In this document: positions 32,287 to 39,461 of the stretch, in pieces
Numbering within the stretch: the stretch's first letter is position 1
How the letters are laid out: every line of letters starts with the position of its first letter
From: Candidatus Woesebacteria bacterium
Lineage (GTDB): Bacteria > Patescibacteriota > Microgenomatia > Woykebacterales > 2-01-FULL-43-14
Reading direction: 5' to 3'
Assembly: GCA_020060105.1 (NCBI GenBank)
Contig: JAGVAV010000019.1
Span: forward strand, 1 to 49,821
DNA: 49,821 nucleotides
The notes under the pieces: model-generated
Database searches by the model: none
Told to the model about the DNA's origin: nothing
The model's input: the letters and a program-made list of their open reading frames with translations, nothing else
Program-made: the position numbers and the translations under genes

Positions 32287-32315
32287 TTGACTGATGGTAA
32301 GTTTTTTGGTAGAAT
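32287..32315 (+). promoter_or_regulatory. Promoter of the orphan gene at 32347
   Basis: TTGACT (32287-32292) and TAGAAT (32310-32315) are 17 bases apart. The ORF-track start TTG 32287 is the -35 box. Confidence 0.85.
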
Positions 32316-32346
32316 TTATGCCCAAACAAACCTGAAAGGAGTAGTG

Positions 32347-32892
32347 ATGGATCAGCAGAGATGTCCTTGTGGGGTAAGGCTGCAAAGATTTATCGTTAGA
32401 GTCGGCGAAGACGGAAAAAGATTCGAGGTAGCGCCTTTTGATCCTCAATTAGATTCTGAAGGGGAGTTTGAGCAGTACGGGCTCTGGGCAGAAAGTGTCT
32501 CAGATGCAAGTCGCCACGTGAATACTCTAGATTTGGGACGACACGATGTCTTAGGCCCATTTGGCGTGACTCTGCGAAGAGGAGATCACGGCTGGATTGA
32601 GTTGAGTAGTCTCAGTAGCCTGAAGGTTCGGCAGATACCTCAACTTGGCCAGCCTTTATGGGTTGAAACTAATAAAGGGACTGTAATTGCTTGTGGTCAA
32701 GTGCTCGGGTGTCGGTACCTAGCTCTGTGGCCAGAGGAGGAAGGGGTGGCCTTTCGGGTGGAGACAACCCTCTACCCAGAAGGATTGGTGGTGAGAGCGG
32801 CTGACGAGATTCAAGTACCCCAATTGTTCCCTCGAGCAACTCTCGGTTTGGATAAGTATGCCCGAGATCCCCGCTTTCCAGATGGGAGCTAG
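32347..32892 (+). CDS. Orphan protein of unknown function
   Basis: The 181-residue protein begins MDQQRCPCGVRLQRFIVRVG and shows no membrane helix or signal. The N-terminal CPCG could be half of a metal site, but no second Cys pair follows. The middle is probably beta-rich (GWIELSSLSSLKVRQIPQLG, FRVETTLYPEGLVVRAADE). I do not recognise a family. ATG 32347 is supported by AAAGGAG at a good distance and by a clear promoter upstream. Like the PyrE-like operon and the zinc-ribbon gene, it is a stand-alone unit with strong expression signals. Confidence 0.6.
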   Translation: MDQQRCPCGVRLQRFIVRVGEDGKRFEVAPFDPQLDSEGEFEQYGLWAESVSDASRHVNTLDLGRHDVLGPFGVTLRRGDHGWIELSSLSSLKVRQIPQLGQPLWVETNKGTVIACGQVLGCRYLALWPEEEGVAFRVETTLYPEGLVVRAADEIQVPQLFPRATLGLDKYARDPRFPDGS

Positions 32893-32937
32893 AGAGGGGG
32901 CATCGCTTCTTTTACTTTAGCCAATAAGGGCCTATTT

Positions 32938-32969
32938 TCGCCTTCTTTGGACAACCACCAGGAAGGCGA
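32938..32969 (+). terminator. Hairpin downstream of the orphan gene, possible terminator
   Basis: TCGCCTTC and GAAGGCGA pair perfectly around a 16-base loop and are followed by TTTCTTT. Confidence 0.55.
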
Positions 32970-32986
32970 TTTCTTTACGTGAATAG

Positions 32987-33009
32987 CACACCCTCCAGGT
33001 GTGTTTTTT
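32987..33009 (+). repeat. REP-like palindrome with T-run (also a possible terminator)
   Basis: CACACC-CTCCA-GGTGTG followed by six T. The core matches the two palindromes that flank the transposase at 35.0-35.8 kb, differing by A instead of G in the loop. A second half-copy (AGGTGTGTTTTTT) follows. The rest of 32893-33105 holds no gene. Confidence 0.65.
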
Positions 33010-33105
33010 CAGGTGTGTTTTTTAAATTTTAGGGCGAAGATTTTCTAGCTAGATTGAAGCTAGAAAGAGTCTTTGTTTAGAAAAGAAAAAAGTTTTACTT
33101 ATCTT

Positions 33106-33990
33106 TCATTGTAGTTGGGGGAAGTGTTGGCGCAGGAGCAAAACGCTTTCTTGTTTATCCTTTACTTCCAGCATGATGTCCAAATCCAGATCTTTTACCT
33201 TTCTATAAAAGCTCTTAAACTCAATTAGATTAATCTTTTCAGAGTGCGCCCCTTTATTTTTCTTAGGATCTTGATTTGAATAATGAATTTCTTGCCTTTC
33301 GCTCGCGCCCCAAGTTTGTCGATGAAGTAAGATAACCTTCCTGAGCGAGAGGTTTTCTAAACTTGGCAGTATTTGCTGATGAAAAATATCTAAAACTGAG
33401 GGAACATGTGTCTTAGTCGAGACGCTTAGTATGTCCTTAGCGTTAAATACTTTTTCGTCGTTTTCTAGCGCTAATCTCCGATGAATTTTTGTCGGCAGAT
33501 CATTAATTCTTTGCACTAATACGTTCATTGACTTTTCTTTATCTCCATAACCTCCTCCACCGTGGATGACAATTCTGTGCTGAAAATCTAGCTCCATCAA
33601 ATCTAGAACTTGAGCATGGTAGTCAAGATCAGCTAAGCTATTTTGCAGATGATTAGGGTTGGGGGTATTGAGGGTGGTGTACTGCCCTGGATGCATAGAG
33701 ACTTTTAACTGGTTGTCTCTAATGATTTGTCCGATTTTTTTAAAGTCATCTTTTAAAACCGTTTTCCAGCAACCTTTATTTACTGGGTGAGAGGCAAAAG
33801 GGATTAACCCAGAGGAAATTCTGAAAATCTTAATGAGATGCTCGGCGTTCCAGTTAAGAGTTTTTTCAAGGTTTAGAAGATTTACCTTTGAATACTGAAT
33901 CATCTTTTCTTCACTATAAGAAGATATTCTGAAGGTTTTACCTGAAGTAGCTAATCTTGTATTTAATCCGACGTATCCTAAACGAATCAT
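33106..33990 (-). CDS. uvsE: UV damage endonuclease UvdE/UVDE
   Basis: The 294-residue protein has the UVDE TIM-barrel pattern: IRLGYVGLN at the start, FRISSGLIPFASHP, VSMHPGQYTTLNTPNP, IVIHGGGGYGDKEKS, LALENDEKVF and the histidine-containing VPSVLDIFHQ. These carry the metal ligands (His, Glu, Asp). The enzyme nicks DNA 5' of UV photoproducts and some other lesions, starting an excision repair independent of UvrABC. Length is normal for the bacterial form. A TATAAA -10 lies eight bases before the ATG and no ribosome site is seen, so the transcript is nearly leaderless. Confidence 0.94.
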   Translation of the reverse strand: MIRLGYVGLNTRLATSGKTFRISSYSEEKMIQYSKVNLLNLEKTLNWNAEHLIKIFRISSGLIPFASHPVNKGCWKTVLKDDFKKIGQIIRDNQLKVSMHPGQYTTLNTPNPNHLQNSLADLDYHAQVLDLMELDFQHRIVIHGGGGYGDKEKSMNVLVQRINDLPTKIHRRLALENDEKVFNAKDILSVSTKTHVPSVLDIFHQQILPSLENLSLRKVILLHRQTWGASERQEIHYSNQDPKKNKGAHSEKINLIEFKSFYRKVKDLDLDIMLEVKDKQESVLLLRQHFPQLQ

Positions 33991-34113
33991 CGTAACTATT
34001 TATAATCGGATTAAAGATTAACGACAATAGTCAAACTTCTCTAAAGTCAACTCCCAAGGGCTTTAAGTCGCGGTAATGAGTTTAAAATTTTAGTTGGCTT
34101 TGTTGCCACCCGC

Positions 34114-34143
34114 TTGGTAATAGCGACCAATTAATATTATAAT
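34114..34143 (+). promoter_or_regulatory. Promoter of the DMT permease gene
   Basis: TTGGTA (34114-34119) and TATAAT (34138-34143) are 18 bases apart. The -10 box overlaps the ATG used in the ORF track, so translation must start at ATG 34151. Confidence 0.75.
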
Positions 34144-34150
34144 GCTAGGT

Positions 34151-35014
34151 ATGCTGCTAGATTTATTTAACAGTTGGCAATTGAACTTTATTGGTTATCT
34201 GATTTGCGCGGTTGTTTTTAATCAGTTTTACAAACTTTCCCTTAGAGAAGTAAAGCGGGACGGGGCGGTGACGATACTACTGCAAGCGATAGCCGGATTG
34301 AGTGTTCTAATGCTAGCGCCTCTTTTTCCGCTCAATTTTCCTTCGGAGCCAAGATTTTACCTTCTTCTTGCCGTCGCTTGCGTATTTTACGCGCTTAGCG
34401 ACAGGCTTCAAACAACTACAAGGAAAAATCTCGAAGTCTCCACTTACTCGATACTCAACCAACTTTCCTACGTTTTCCTCATTTTTATCGGCATTGCTTT
34501 CTTTGGTGAAGCGGCTCTTCTGAATAAATTTATCGGTGCTTTCTTAATCATTGGCGGAAACGCCCTGATATTTTACAAAAAAGGTTTTCAGACTGACAAG
34601 TATGCCTTGCTGACAGTTTTGGCCAGAATAATTTTTTCCATCGCCATCTCAATCGATATTGGCATATCCAAGCAATTCAACTTGCCTATTTACATCATGA
34701 TTACCTTACTCTTACCCGCATTTTTCATTATGACGGTGGAGAAAATTAATCCTCTTTATTCAATACGCGAGATGCGCGACGGAAATAAGCTGTTTTTAAT
34801 CATCACCGGCTTGGCCTGGGGAACGGCCATCTTTTTTCTTCTTCGAGCGTTTCAACTTGGAAAGGTCACGGTCGTGGGACCGTTGCAGGGAGTCTTAGTT
34901 TTAGCCAATGTTGTCGCGGCGTACTTGTTTCTTCGAGAATCTGATAATCTGAAAAGAAAGATTATTGCCGCCGCTTTGGTGATTGTGGGAATTTATACCA
35001 TAACGGCTTTTTAA
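34151..35014 (+). CDS. EamA/DMT-superfamily membrane permease
   Basis: The protein (287 residues from ATG 34151) has about ten membrane helices in two five-helix halves, as in EamA transporters; examples are FIGYLICAVVFNQFYKL, VLMLAPLFPLNFP, FIGAFLIIGGNALIFYKKG and VVGPLQGVLVLANVVAAYLF. The short positively charged loop before the last helix (LRESDNLKRK) is typical. Substrates of the family range from amino acids to nucleotide sugars, so no transport role is assigned. The start was moved because the first ATG lies inside the -10 box; the chosen ATG is seven bases after it and leaderless. Confidence 0.85.
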   Translation: MLLDLFNSWQLNFIGYLICAVVFNQFYKLSLREVKRDGAVTILLQAIAGLSVLMLAPLFPLNFPSEPRFYLLLAVACVFYALSDRLQTTTRKNLEVSTYSILNQLSYVFLIFIGIAFFGEAALLNKFIGAFLIIGGNALIFYKKGFQTDKYALLTVLARIIFSIAISIDIGISKQFNLPIYIMITLLLPAFFIMTVEKINPLYSIREMRDGNKLFLIITGLAWGTAIFFLLRAFQLGKVTVVGPLQGVLVLANVVAAYLFLRESDNLKRKIIAAALVIVGIYTITAF

Positions 35015-35034
35015 AAGAGGCTTGTTGTAGGTAT

Positions 35035-35051
35035 CACACCCTCCGGGTGTG
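35035..35051. repeat. Left REP-like palindrome of the transposase
   Basis: CACACCCTCCGGGTGTG is a near-perfect palindrome; GTAG lies at 35027-35030, a short distance 5' of it, as in REP sequences. The promoter of the transposase starts six bases beyond. Confidence 0.8.
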
Positions 35052-35056
35052 TTAGG

Positions 35057-35085
35057 TTGACACCTGTTCTTTTATCTTGTAATGT
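35057..35085 (+). promoter_or_regulatory. Promoter of the transposase gene
   Basis: TTGACA (35057-35062) and TAATGT (35080-35085) are 17 bases apart and ATG 35092 follows after six bases. Confidence 0.8.
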
Positions 35086-35091
35086 TAGTTT

Positions 35092-35763
35092 ATGGCAACT
35101 AATAGGAAGATAGTTTTTAGAAACGAAGATATATACCATGTCTTCAATCGAGGAGTTGAGAGGCGAGTTGTTTTTATTAACAATAAAGATCTTGAAAGAG
35201 CTAGAAATTTAATCAAGTTTTATCGCCATCAGGAAGTTCCCGTTCGGTTTTCTCAGGTATACAGGCAGCCTGTAGATATTAGACAGCAGATCCTAAGTGA
35301 TTTATATAAAACCCCTCGGTTGGTTGATATTTTGGCTTTTTGTTTAATGCCAAATCATTTCCATTTTTTATTAAAGCAAAACTCGGAAAGAGGCGTTCCA
35401 ACTTTTGTTGCTAATTTTACAAATGCGTACACAAAATATTTCAATACTAAACATGAAAGAACAGGCCCTTTGTTTGAAGGCGTTTTTAAGGCAGTTTATG
35501 TTGAAAGTGACGAGCAATTAGTTCATCTTTCGAGGTATATTCATCTAAATCCGGTTGTTTCAAGTGTAGTCAAAGATAGCCAACTAAGTGATTATGCTTG
35601 GTCTTCCTATCCTGAGTATTTATCTTTATCGAAAGATGCTATCATTCAGAAAGAAGTAATCTTAAACATGTTTAAGACGGTTGATAGTTATCGAGAGTTT
35701 GTCGGTAGTCAAATAATGTATGGAAAACAGTTAGATTCTATCAAGCAGTTGACACTGGAATAA
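35092..35763 (+). mobile_element. REP-associated tyrosine transposase (Y1 HUH family, RAYT)
   Basis: The 223-residue protein has the Y1 transposase core: IYHVFNRGVERRVVF at the start, the HUH motif in CLMPNHFHFLLKQ, the catalytic Tyr region NFTNAYTKYFNTKHERTGPL, and LSRYIHLNPV. RAYTs are domesticated or semi-mobile relatives of IS200/IS605 transposases that cut and move REP palindromes as single-stranded DNA. The gene is intact and lies between two direct copies of a CACACCCTCCGGGTGTG-like palindrome, 40 bases before and 22 bases after it. Its own promoter gives a leaderless mRNA. The element seems inserted immediately in front of the transglutaminase-like gene. Confidence 0.93.
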
Positions 35764-35784
35764 AAGAAGAGGTGTGAAGCTATA

Positions 35785-35800
35785 CCACCCTCCGGGTGTG
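35785..35800. repeat. Right REP-like palindrome of the transposase
   Basis: CCACCCTCCGGGTGTG is a direct, slightly altered copy of the left palindrome. The next gene's ATG begins four bases after it. Confidence 0.8.
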
Positions 35801-35803
35801 CTT

Positions 35804-36709
35804 ATGGTGCCTATGGAAAAAAGAATTTTAGATCACTATCTTCAGTTCGGAGAATATACAAACCCTGGTTTGTATAAAGAGATATTACAGAAGAATTTGC
35901 CAGAGAATGTTCGCGAGATTGGACTTTTAGTCAGGAAACAGCTTGTCCACCGCTCGACTCTAAAAAATGGAAACACAGGTTCGAATAAAGACTTAAGATA
36001 TGGGGATATGACTAAGGTTCCTTGGTACAGGCAGGCAGAGGATGATGTTTTTCCGACTGCTTCCGCTATGCTGGCAGAACTTTTCAGAAGAGACCCGAGA
36101 GGTTTTATTTCGGATCGAGTGGTTGAAGATAAACTTATCCTCACTTGCAGATTTACGGCTATTTTAATGGCCTCGATTTTAAAGGCTAAAGGCGTACCAA
36201 CACGCGTTAGGTCAGGTTTTGCTTCCTATTTTATGGTGGAAGGGTTGGAGGAAGGCACAAGCGATGATCACTGGATTAACGAATACTGGGATGAAAGTAA
36301 GTCACACTGGGTAACAATCGATGCCGATGGGTGTTTAGAGGGATATCTTAACTTTGATCCTTTTGATCTACCCAGCGGGACCTTTGATTTTTCAGCCGAC
36401 GCCTGGATTGCCGTAAGAAGAGGAGAGGTTGAAGGAAGTCACTTTAAGGATGCTGCCGGGTTCGAAGGGTTAATAACGATTGGTTGGGAACTATTTCATG
36501 ACTTCCATTCCCTGATGAATAATGAAATTATCTATCAGCAAGGACCATCATTCGGGTGGGGCCGGATGGATAAATTAACGGAGAGTGAATTAGAAGAAAT
36601 AGATAAGCTGGCAAAATTAATGCAAAATCCCGATGTTAATTTTGATAAGTTAAGAGAAATTTGGGAAACAAACAATAAGTTTAGGATTCTTAAAGGCGGG
36701 TTATTGTAG
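35804..36709 (+). CDS. Transglutaminase-like (cysteine protease fold) protein
   Basis: The protein (about 301 residues) has the transglutaminase-like triad: Cys in LTCRFTAILMASILKAKGVP, His in DDHWINEYWDESKSHW, and Asp in VTIDADG. The segment after the Cys (VPTRVRSGFASYF) is typical of this fold. Cytoplasmic members are peptidases or amide-cleaving enzymes; no partner gives the substrate. The ORF track begins inside the palindrome. ATG 35804 or 35813 is more plausible, but the REP-like palindrome occupies the place where a ribosome site would be, so the native 5' end may have been lost when the transposase landed. Confidence 0.78.
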   Translation: MVPMEKRILDHYLQFGEYTNPGLYKEILQKNLPENVREIGLLVRKQLVHRSTLKNGNTGSNKDLRYGDMTKVPWYRQAEDDVFPTASAMLAELFRRDPRGFISDRVVEDKLILTCRFTAILMASILKAKGVPTRVRSGFASYFMVEGLEEGTSDDHWINEYWDESKSHWVTIDADGCLEGYLNFDPFDLPSGTFDFSADAWIAVRRGEVEGSHFKDAAGFEGLITIGWELFHDFHSLMNNEIIYQQGPSFGWGRMDKLTESELEEIDKLAKLMQNPDVNFDKLREIWETNNKFRILKGGLL

Positions 36710-36778
36710 TTAATAACCTCTAACACAAAAATCAACCCAAGGATGTGACGTTGAGCAACCTAAGCTGAGAATGGCATG

Positions 36779-36787
36779 TGGTATAAT
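36779..36787 (+). promoter_or_regulatory. Extended -10 promoter of the zinc-ribbon gene
   Basis: TGGTATAAT forms an extended -10 element; no well-spaced -35 is seen. The ribosome site GAAAGGAGA follows at 36811. Confidence 0.6.
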
Positions 36788-36824
36788 GTGGAGAGGTTTG
36801 GGGGAAAGAAGAAAGGAGAAAATT

Positions 36825-37109
36825 ATGGTATTGAGGAGCCTTCAGAAGAGGAGGTTCGTTTGTCCAAAGTGCCGAGTCACTCTCACGGTGCTTGACAATC
36901 CCAAAATCGCTCGACCGATTACCAAACCCAAGTGCCAGTTTTGCAGCACAGTAATGAGTCCGGTCGTGACCTCTCGCGAAGTAGGAGAAGACGTTATCTT
37001 CGAATTGTTTCCCCAGAGGGCTTCTCTCGGATGGTTGGTCGATAATCTAATCTCTAATCTAGCCTCCAAGGCATTTGACTTGTGGGCTAAATGGCGCGCT
37101 AGAGACTGA
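36825..37109 (+). CDS. Small zinc-ribbon protein, unknown function
   Basis: The 94-residue protein has a Cys4 ribbon, FVCPKCRV and KCQFCST separated by 22 residues, and a C-terminal amphipathic helical tail (LGWLVDNLISNLASKAFDLW). It could bind nucleic acid or a protein partner through the ribbon; nothing more specific can be said. ATG 36825 was chosen because AAAGGAG lies at the right distance and the upstream codons cover the promoter. The ncRNA promoter begins 16 bases after its stop, so the gene and the RNA might be functionally linked. Confidence 0.7.
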   Translation: MVLRSLQKRRFVCPKCRVTLTVLDNPKIARPITKPKCQFCSTVMSPVVTSREVGEDVIFELFPQRASLGWLVDNLISNLASKAFDLWAKWRARD

Positions 37110-37124
37110 TCAATCCTATAGTGC

Positions 37125-37155
37125 TTGACAAAAAAAAGCAAAGGTATGCTATAAT
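37125..37155 (+). promoter_or_regulatory. Strong promoter of the structured RNA
   Basis: TTGACA (37125-37130) and an extended -10 TGCTATAAT (TATAAT at 37150-37155) with 19 bases between. Confidence 0.85.
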
Positions 37156-37161
37156 GGTTAG

Positions 37162-37525
37162 CATTGATTTAATAAGGAGAGACAAGTGAAATATCTTGTT
37201 TAGGTAAGCTGCAGGGAGAACTTCCCCGCAAGGGTCGCAGCTTACCAGAAACTTAGGAGTTCTCCCCGAGAAAGGGGCCCTCGGATCGAGGTCTCTCAGG
37301 TAACCAAAGTTTCGCCTTTAGCCCTGACGTTCGGAAGCGCGGGTAAGAAGTTTGAGCTCACTTCTTTATCCAGAGCCTGCCAGGGCACAGCGGCAGCGGC
37401 CGCTTGATCTAGCAGGGCCCAGTTTGTCTTGGTGCTCTGCGGGGCGACTTGTGGGGTTATCTGTCAGAGGGTGGATGACGATCTTGATGTCTTCGGACGT
37501 TGAGAGCCGCCCTCTTTCTTTTTCT
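37162..37525 (+). ncRNA. Probable structured non-coding RNA with pseudoknot, class not recognised
   Basis: A strong promoter is followed by about 360 bases without a real ORF and then a terminator. The transcript would contain a five-codon leader frame with a ribosome site (AAGGAGA, GTG 37186, stop TAG). A perfect 10-bp stem follows: GGTAAGCTGC (37203-37212) with GCAGCTTACC (37237-37246). Bases 37214-37222 (GGGAGAACT) in its loop are exactly complementary to 37258-37266 (AGTTCTCCC), giving a nine-bp pseudoknot or a switch. Further stems include AAGAAGT/ACTTCTT (about 37345-37367). The sequence is much richer in G+C than nearby spacers. It is not RNase P, tmRNA, 6S or SRP RNA as far as I can judge. 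Confidence 0.7.
37466..37525 (+). terminator. Terminator of the structured RNA
   Basis: AGAGGGTGG pairs with CCGCCCTCT (one G-U), an inner ATGTC-TTCG-GACGT hairpin with a UUCG loop lies inside, and T-rich sequence follows. From here to 37684 no gene is seen. Confidence 0.75.
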
Positions 37526-37684
37526 TCAAAATTTTTCTTCCTCAATTTTAAAAAACCATAATTACTTAGGTTTGAAGCCATTTAACCCCGGGGGTTAGAA
37601 GAGTATCAGAAGAGGGAATGGACTTGATCATTCGAGTTAGGGTATGATTAAAACCGGGTAAAATATGTTAAAGAGCTTAAAGCA

Positions 37685-38617
37685 ATGAGCGGAATCATTC
37701 TTCAAGTGGAAAATTTGGTTAAAAGATATGGTCTCTTTACGGCCGTGGACGGGGTCTCTTTTGCCGTGCCTAAAGGAAAGGTGGTTGGTCTTTTGGGGCC
37801 AAACGGAGCCGGGAAAACGACCACTATTCAGATGCTTCTAGGGGTAACTCTTTCCGATGGGGGAACGGTGAAGTACTTCGGCAAAGATTTTGCTAAAAAT
37901 CGTCAGTATTGCCTTCAGCGGATAAATTTTTCTTCTTCCTTTAATACTTTGCAGGGAAGGATTTCGGTTTGGGAAAATCTTTTGGTTTTTGCTTATCTTT
38001 ACAGTCTCAAGAAACCTAAAGATAAGATTTTGGAATTATCTGATTATTTTGAAATCACTCATCTTCTTTCTCAAAGATTTTGGGACCTTTCGGCGGGGCA
38101 GAAAACCAGGGTTAATCTGGTTAAGTCCCTTCTTAACGATCCGGATATTATCCTGATGGATGAGCCAACCGCTTCTTTGGATCCGGATATTGCCGATAAG
38201 ACTATCTCTTTAATTGAAAAACTAAAAGAGTCCCGGGAATTATCCTTGCTTTACACCAGTCATGACATGGCTGAGGTGACTCGGGTTTGTGACGAGGTAA
38301 TCTTTTTAAATCGGGGGAAAATTATTGCGCATGACACTCCTTTGGGTTTAACGAAACGGATCTCCAACGCGACTCTAAAGATTACTTTTGACGGTCCAAA
38401 ATCCCTGGTTGAAGATTTTCTTAAAAAACGCAACCTATGCTTTTCTTTTCACGATCCTCATGTGGTGAATATTGATACGGAAGAAAAACTGATTCCGGAA
38501 ACCATCTTTGGTTTTAGCCAGTTGCCAATCTTAATTACGGATATCGAGATCAAGAAACCGACTCTTGAAGATTTCTTTTTACAAACTGCTCGGGGGAGCC
38601 TGGATGTCGCTAACTAG
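37685..38617 (+). CDS. ABC transporter ATP-binding protein (ABC-2 exporter type)
   Basis: The 310-residue ATPase has Walker A GPNGAGKTTTIQM, signature LSAGQKTRVNL, Walker B DIILMDEPTASLDPD, and the H-loop YTSHDMAEV. The C-terminal 90 residues form the extension common in DrrA/CcmA-like exporters of drugs, lipids or polysaccharides. With the following permease gene, which overlaps by 14 bases, it forms a complete ABC-2-type exporter; the cargo is unknown. A weak AAAG site precedes ATG 37685. Confidence 0.95.
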   Translation: MSGIILQVENLVKRYGLFTAVDGVSFAVPKGKVVGLLGPNGAGKTTTIQMLLGVTLSDGGTVKYFGKDFAKNRQYCLQRINFSSSFNTLQGRISVWENLLVFAYLYSLKKPKDKILELSDYFEITHLLSQRFWDLSAGQKTRVNLVKSLLNDPDIILMDEPTASLDPDIADKTISLIEKLKESRELSLLYTSHDMAEVTRVCDEVIFLNRGKIIAHDTPLGLTKRISNATLKITFDGPKSLVEDFLKKRNLCFSFHDPHVVNIDTEEKLIPETIFGFSQLPILITDIEIKKPTLEDFFLQTARGSLDVAN

Positions 38618-39392
38618 AATAAAAGCTATTTTGAGCCAAGAATTATTTATCACCAAAAGATCGCTGGAAGTGATTATGGACTTGCCGGTCTTTTCTATAA
38701 TTTCGATTGTCGTTTTTGGCTTTATTTCTCTTTTTCTGGCCGGAACGGTCGAATCAGAGATTGCCTATTATCCTTTGGTGGGGATAATCTTGTGGGAAGT
38801 GGTTCGGATTGCTCAGTACTCGATGTCGGTGGGTAGTCTTTGGAACGTTTGGTCAAGAAACTTAAGCAACATGTTCATTACCCCTATCTCCACGGCTGAA
38901 TACCTGATTGCTTACATGATCTCCGGAACAATTAAAGCCCTGGTCGCTTTTCTTCTTGCGTCGGTCATTGCCAAGCTTGTCTTTGACTTAGACATCTTAA
39001 GTTTAGGACTGTTTAACCTAAGCGTCTTTTTCTTAAATCTGATCATTTTTGCCTATTCCGCCGGGATTATCATCCTTGGCTTGATCTTTCGTTTTGGAAC
39101 TCGAATCTCCGCTCTGGCCTGGGGACTGATCTGGCTTTTTCAGCCCTTAACCGCGGTCTTTTTTCCGGTAAAATTATTACCGCCGTTTCTCCAACAGATC
39201 GCCTATCTGCTGCCTCCAACCTATATTTTTGAGTCGGCTCGAGGGGTTTTGAGCGGGCAGCCCTTAAACTGGAATTATTTAGGGGTGGCCTTTGTCGAAA
39301 ACGTCCTCCTTTTTGGCCTTTCTCTTTGGCTCTTTTCATTAATGTTTCGGAAATCTAAAGAGACGGGCCAGTTTGTCCGAAACGAAGGTTAA
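38604..39392 (+). CDS. ABC-2 type exporter permease
   Basis: The protein (262 residues from ATG 38604) has six membrane helices, e.g. IISIVVFGFISLFLAG, MISGTIKALVAFLLASVIA and IIFAYSAGIIILGLIF, with the conserved loop PLTAVFFPVKLLPPFLQQIA and PPTYIFESARGVL near the end, as in ABC-2 permeases. It pairs with the upstream ATPase and shares 14 bases with it. The start at 38604 is preferred over 38565 because GGGGGAG precedes it and the extra N-terminal residues lack similarity to the family pattern. Confidence 0.92.
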   Translation: MSLTRIKAILSQELFITKRSLEVIMDLPVFSIISIVVFGFISLFLAGTVESEIAYYPLVGIILWEVVRIAQYSMSVGSLWNVWSRNLSNMFITPISTAEYLIAYMISGTIKALVAFLLASVIAKLVFDLDILSLGLFNLSVFFLNLIIFAYSAGIIILGLIFRFGTRISALAWGLIWLFQPLTAVFFPVKLLPPFLQQIAYLLPPTYIFESARGVLSGQPLNWNYLGVAFVENVLLFGLSLWLFSLMFRKSKETGQFVRNEG

Positions 39393-39461
39393 GTGTAGCA
39401 GTGATAGAATAACGCTAATTAAAAGACCTGTTTTGCAGATTAGAGAGAGTGGTAAAAATGT

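Noticed and set aside
37125-37525. tmRNA, 6S RNA or SRP RNA as identity of the structured RNA
   Set aside because: No tRNA-like TPsiC arm or tag peptide, no 6S-like single long hairpin with central bubble that I can draw, and no SRP GGAA-loop helix 8 motif.
37352-37581. ORFs of 69 and 71 residues on both strands in the ncRNA region
   Set aside because: Low-complexity, Arg/Ser/Leu-rich frames on both strands over a GC-rich structured region; no ribosome site fits.
39070-39339. Minus-strand ORF within the ABC permease
   Set aside because: Shadow of a well-supported membrane protein gene.
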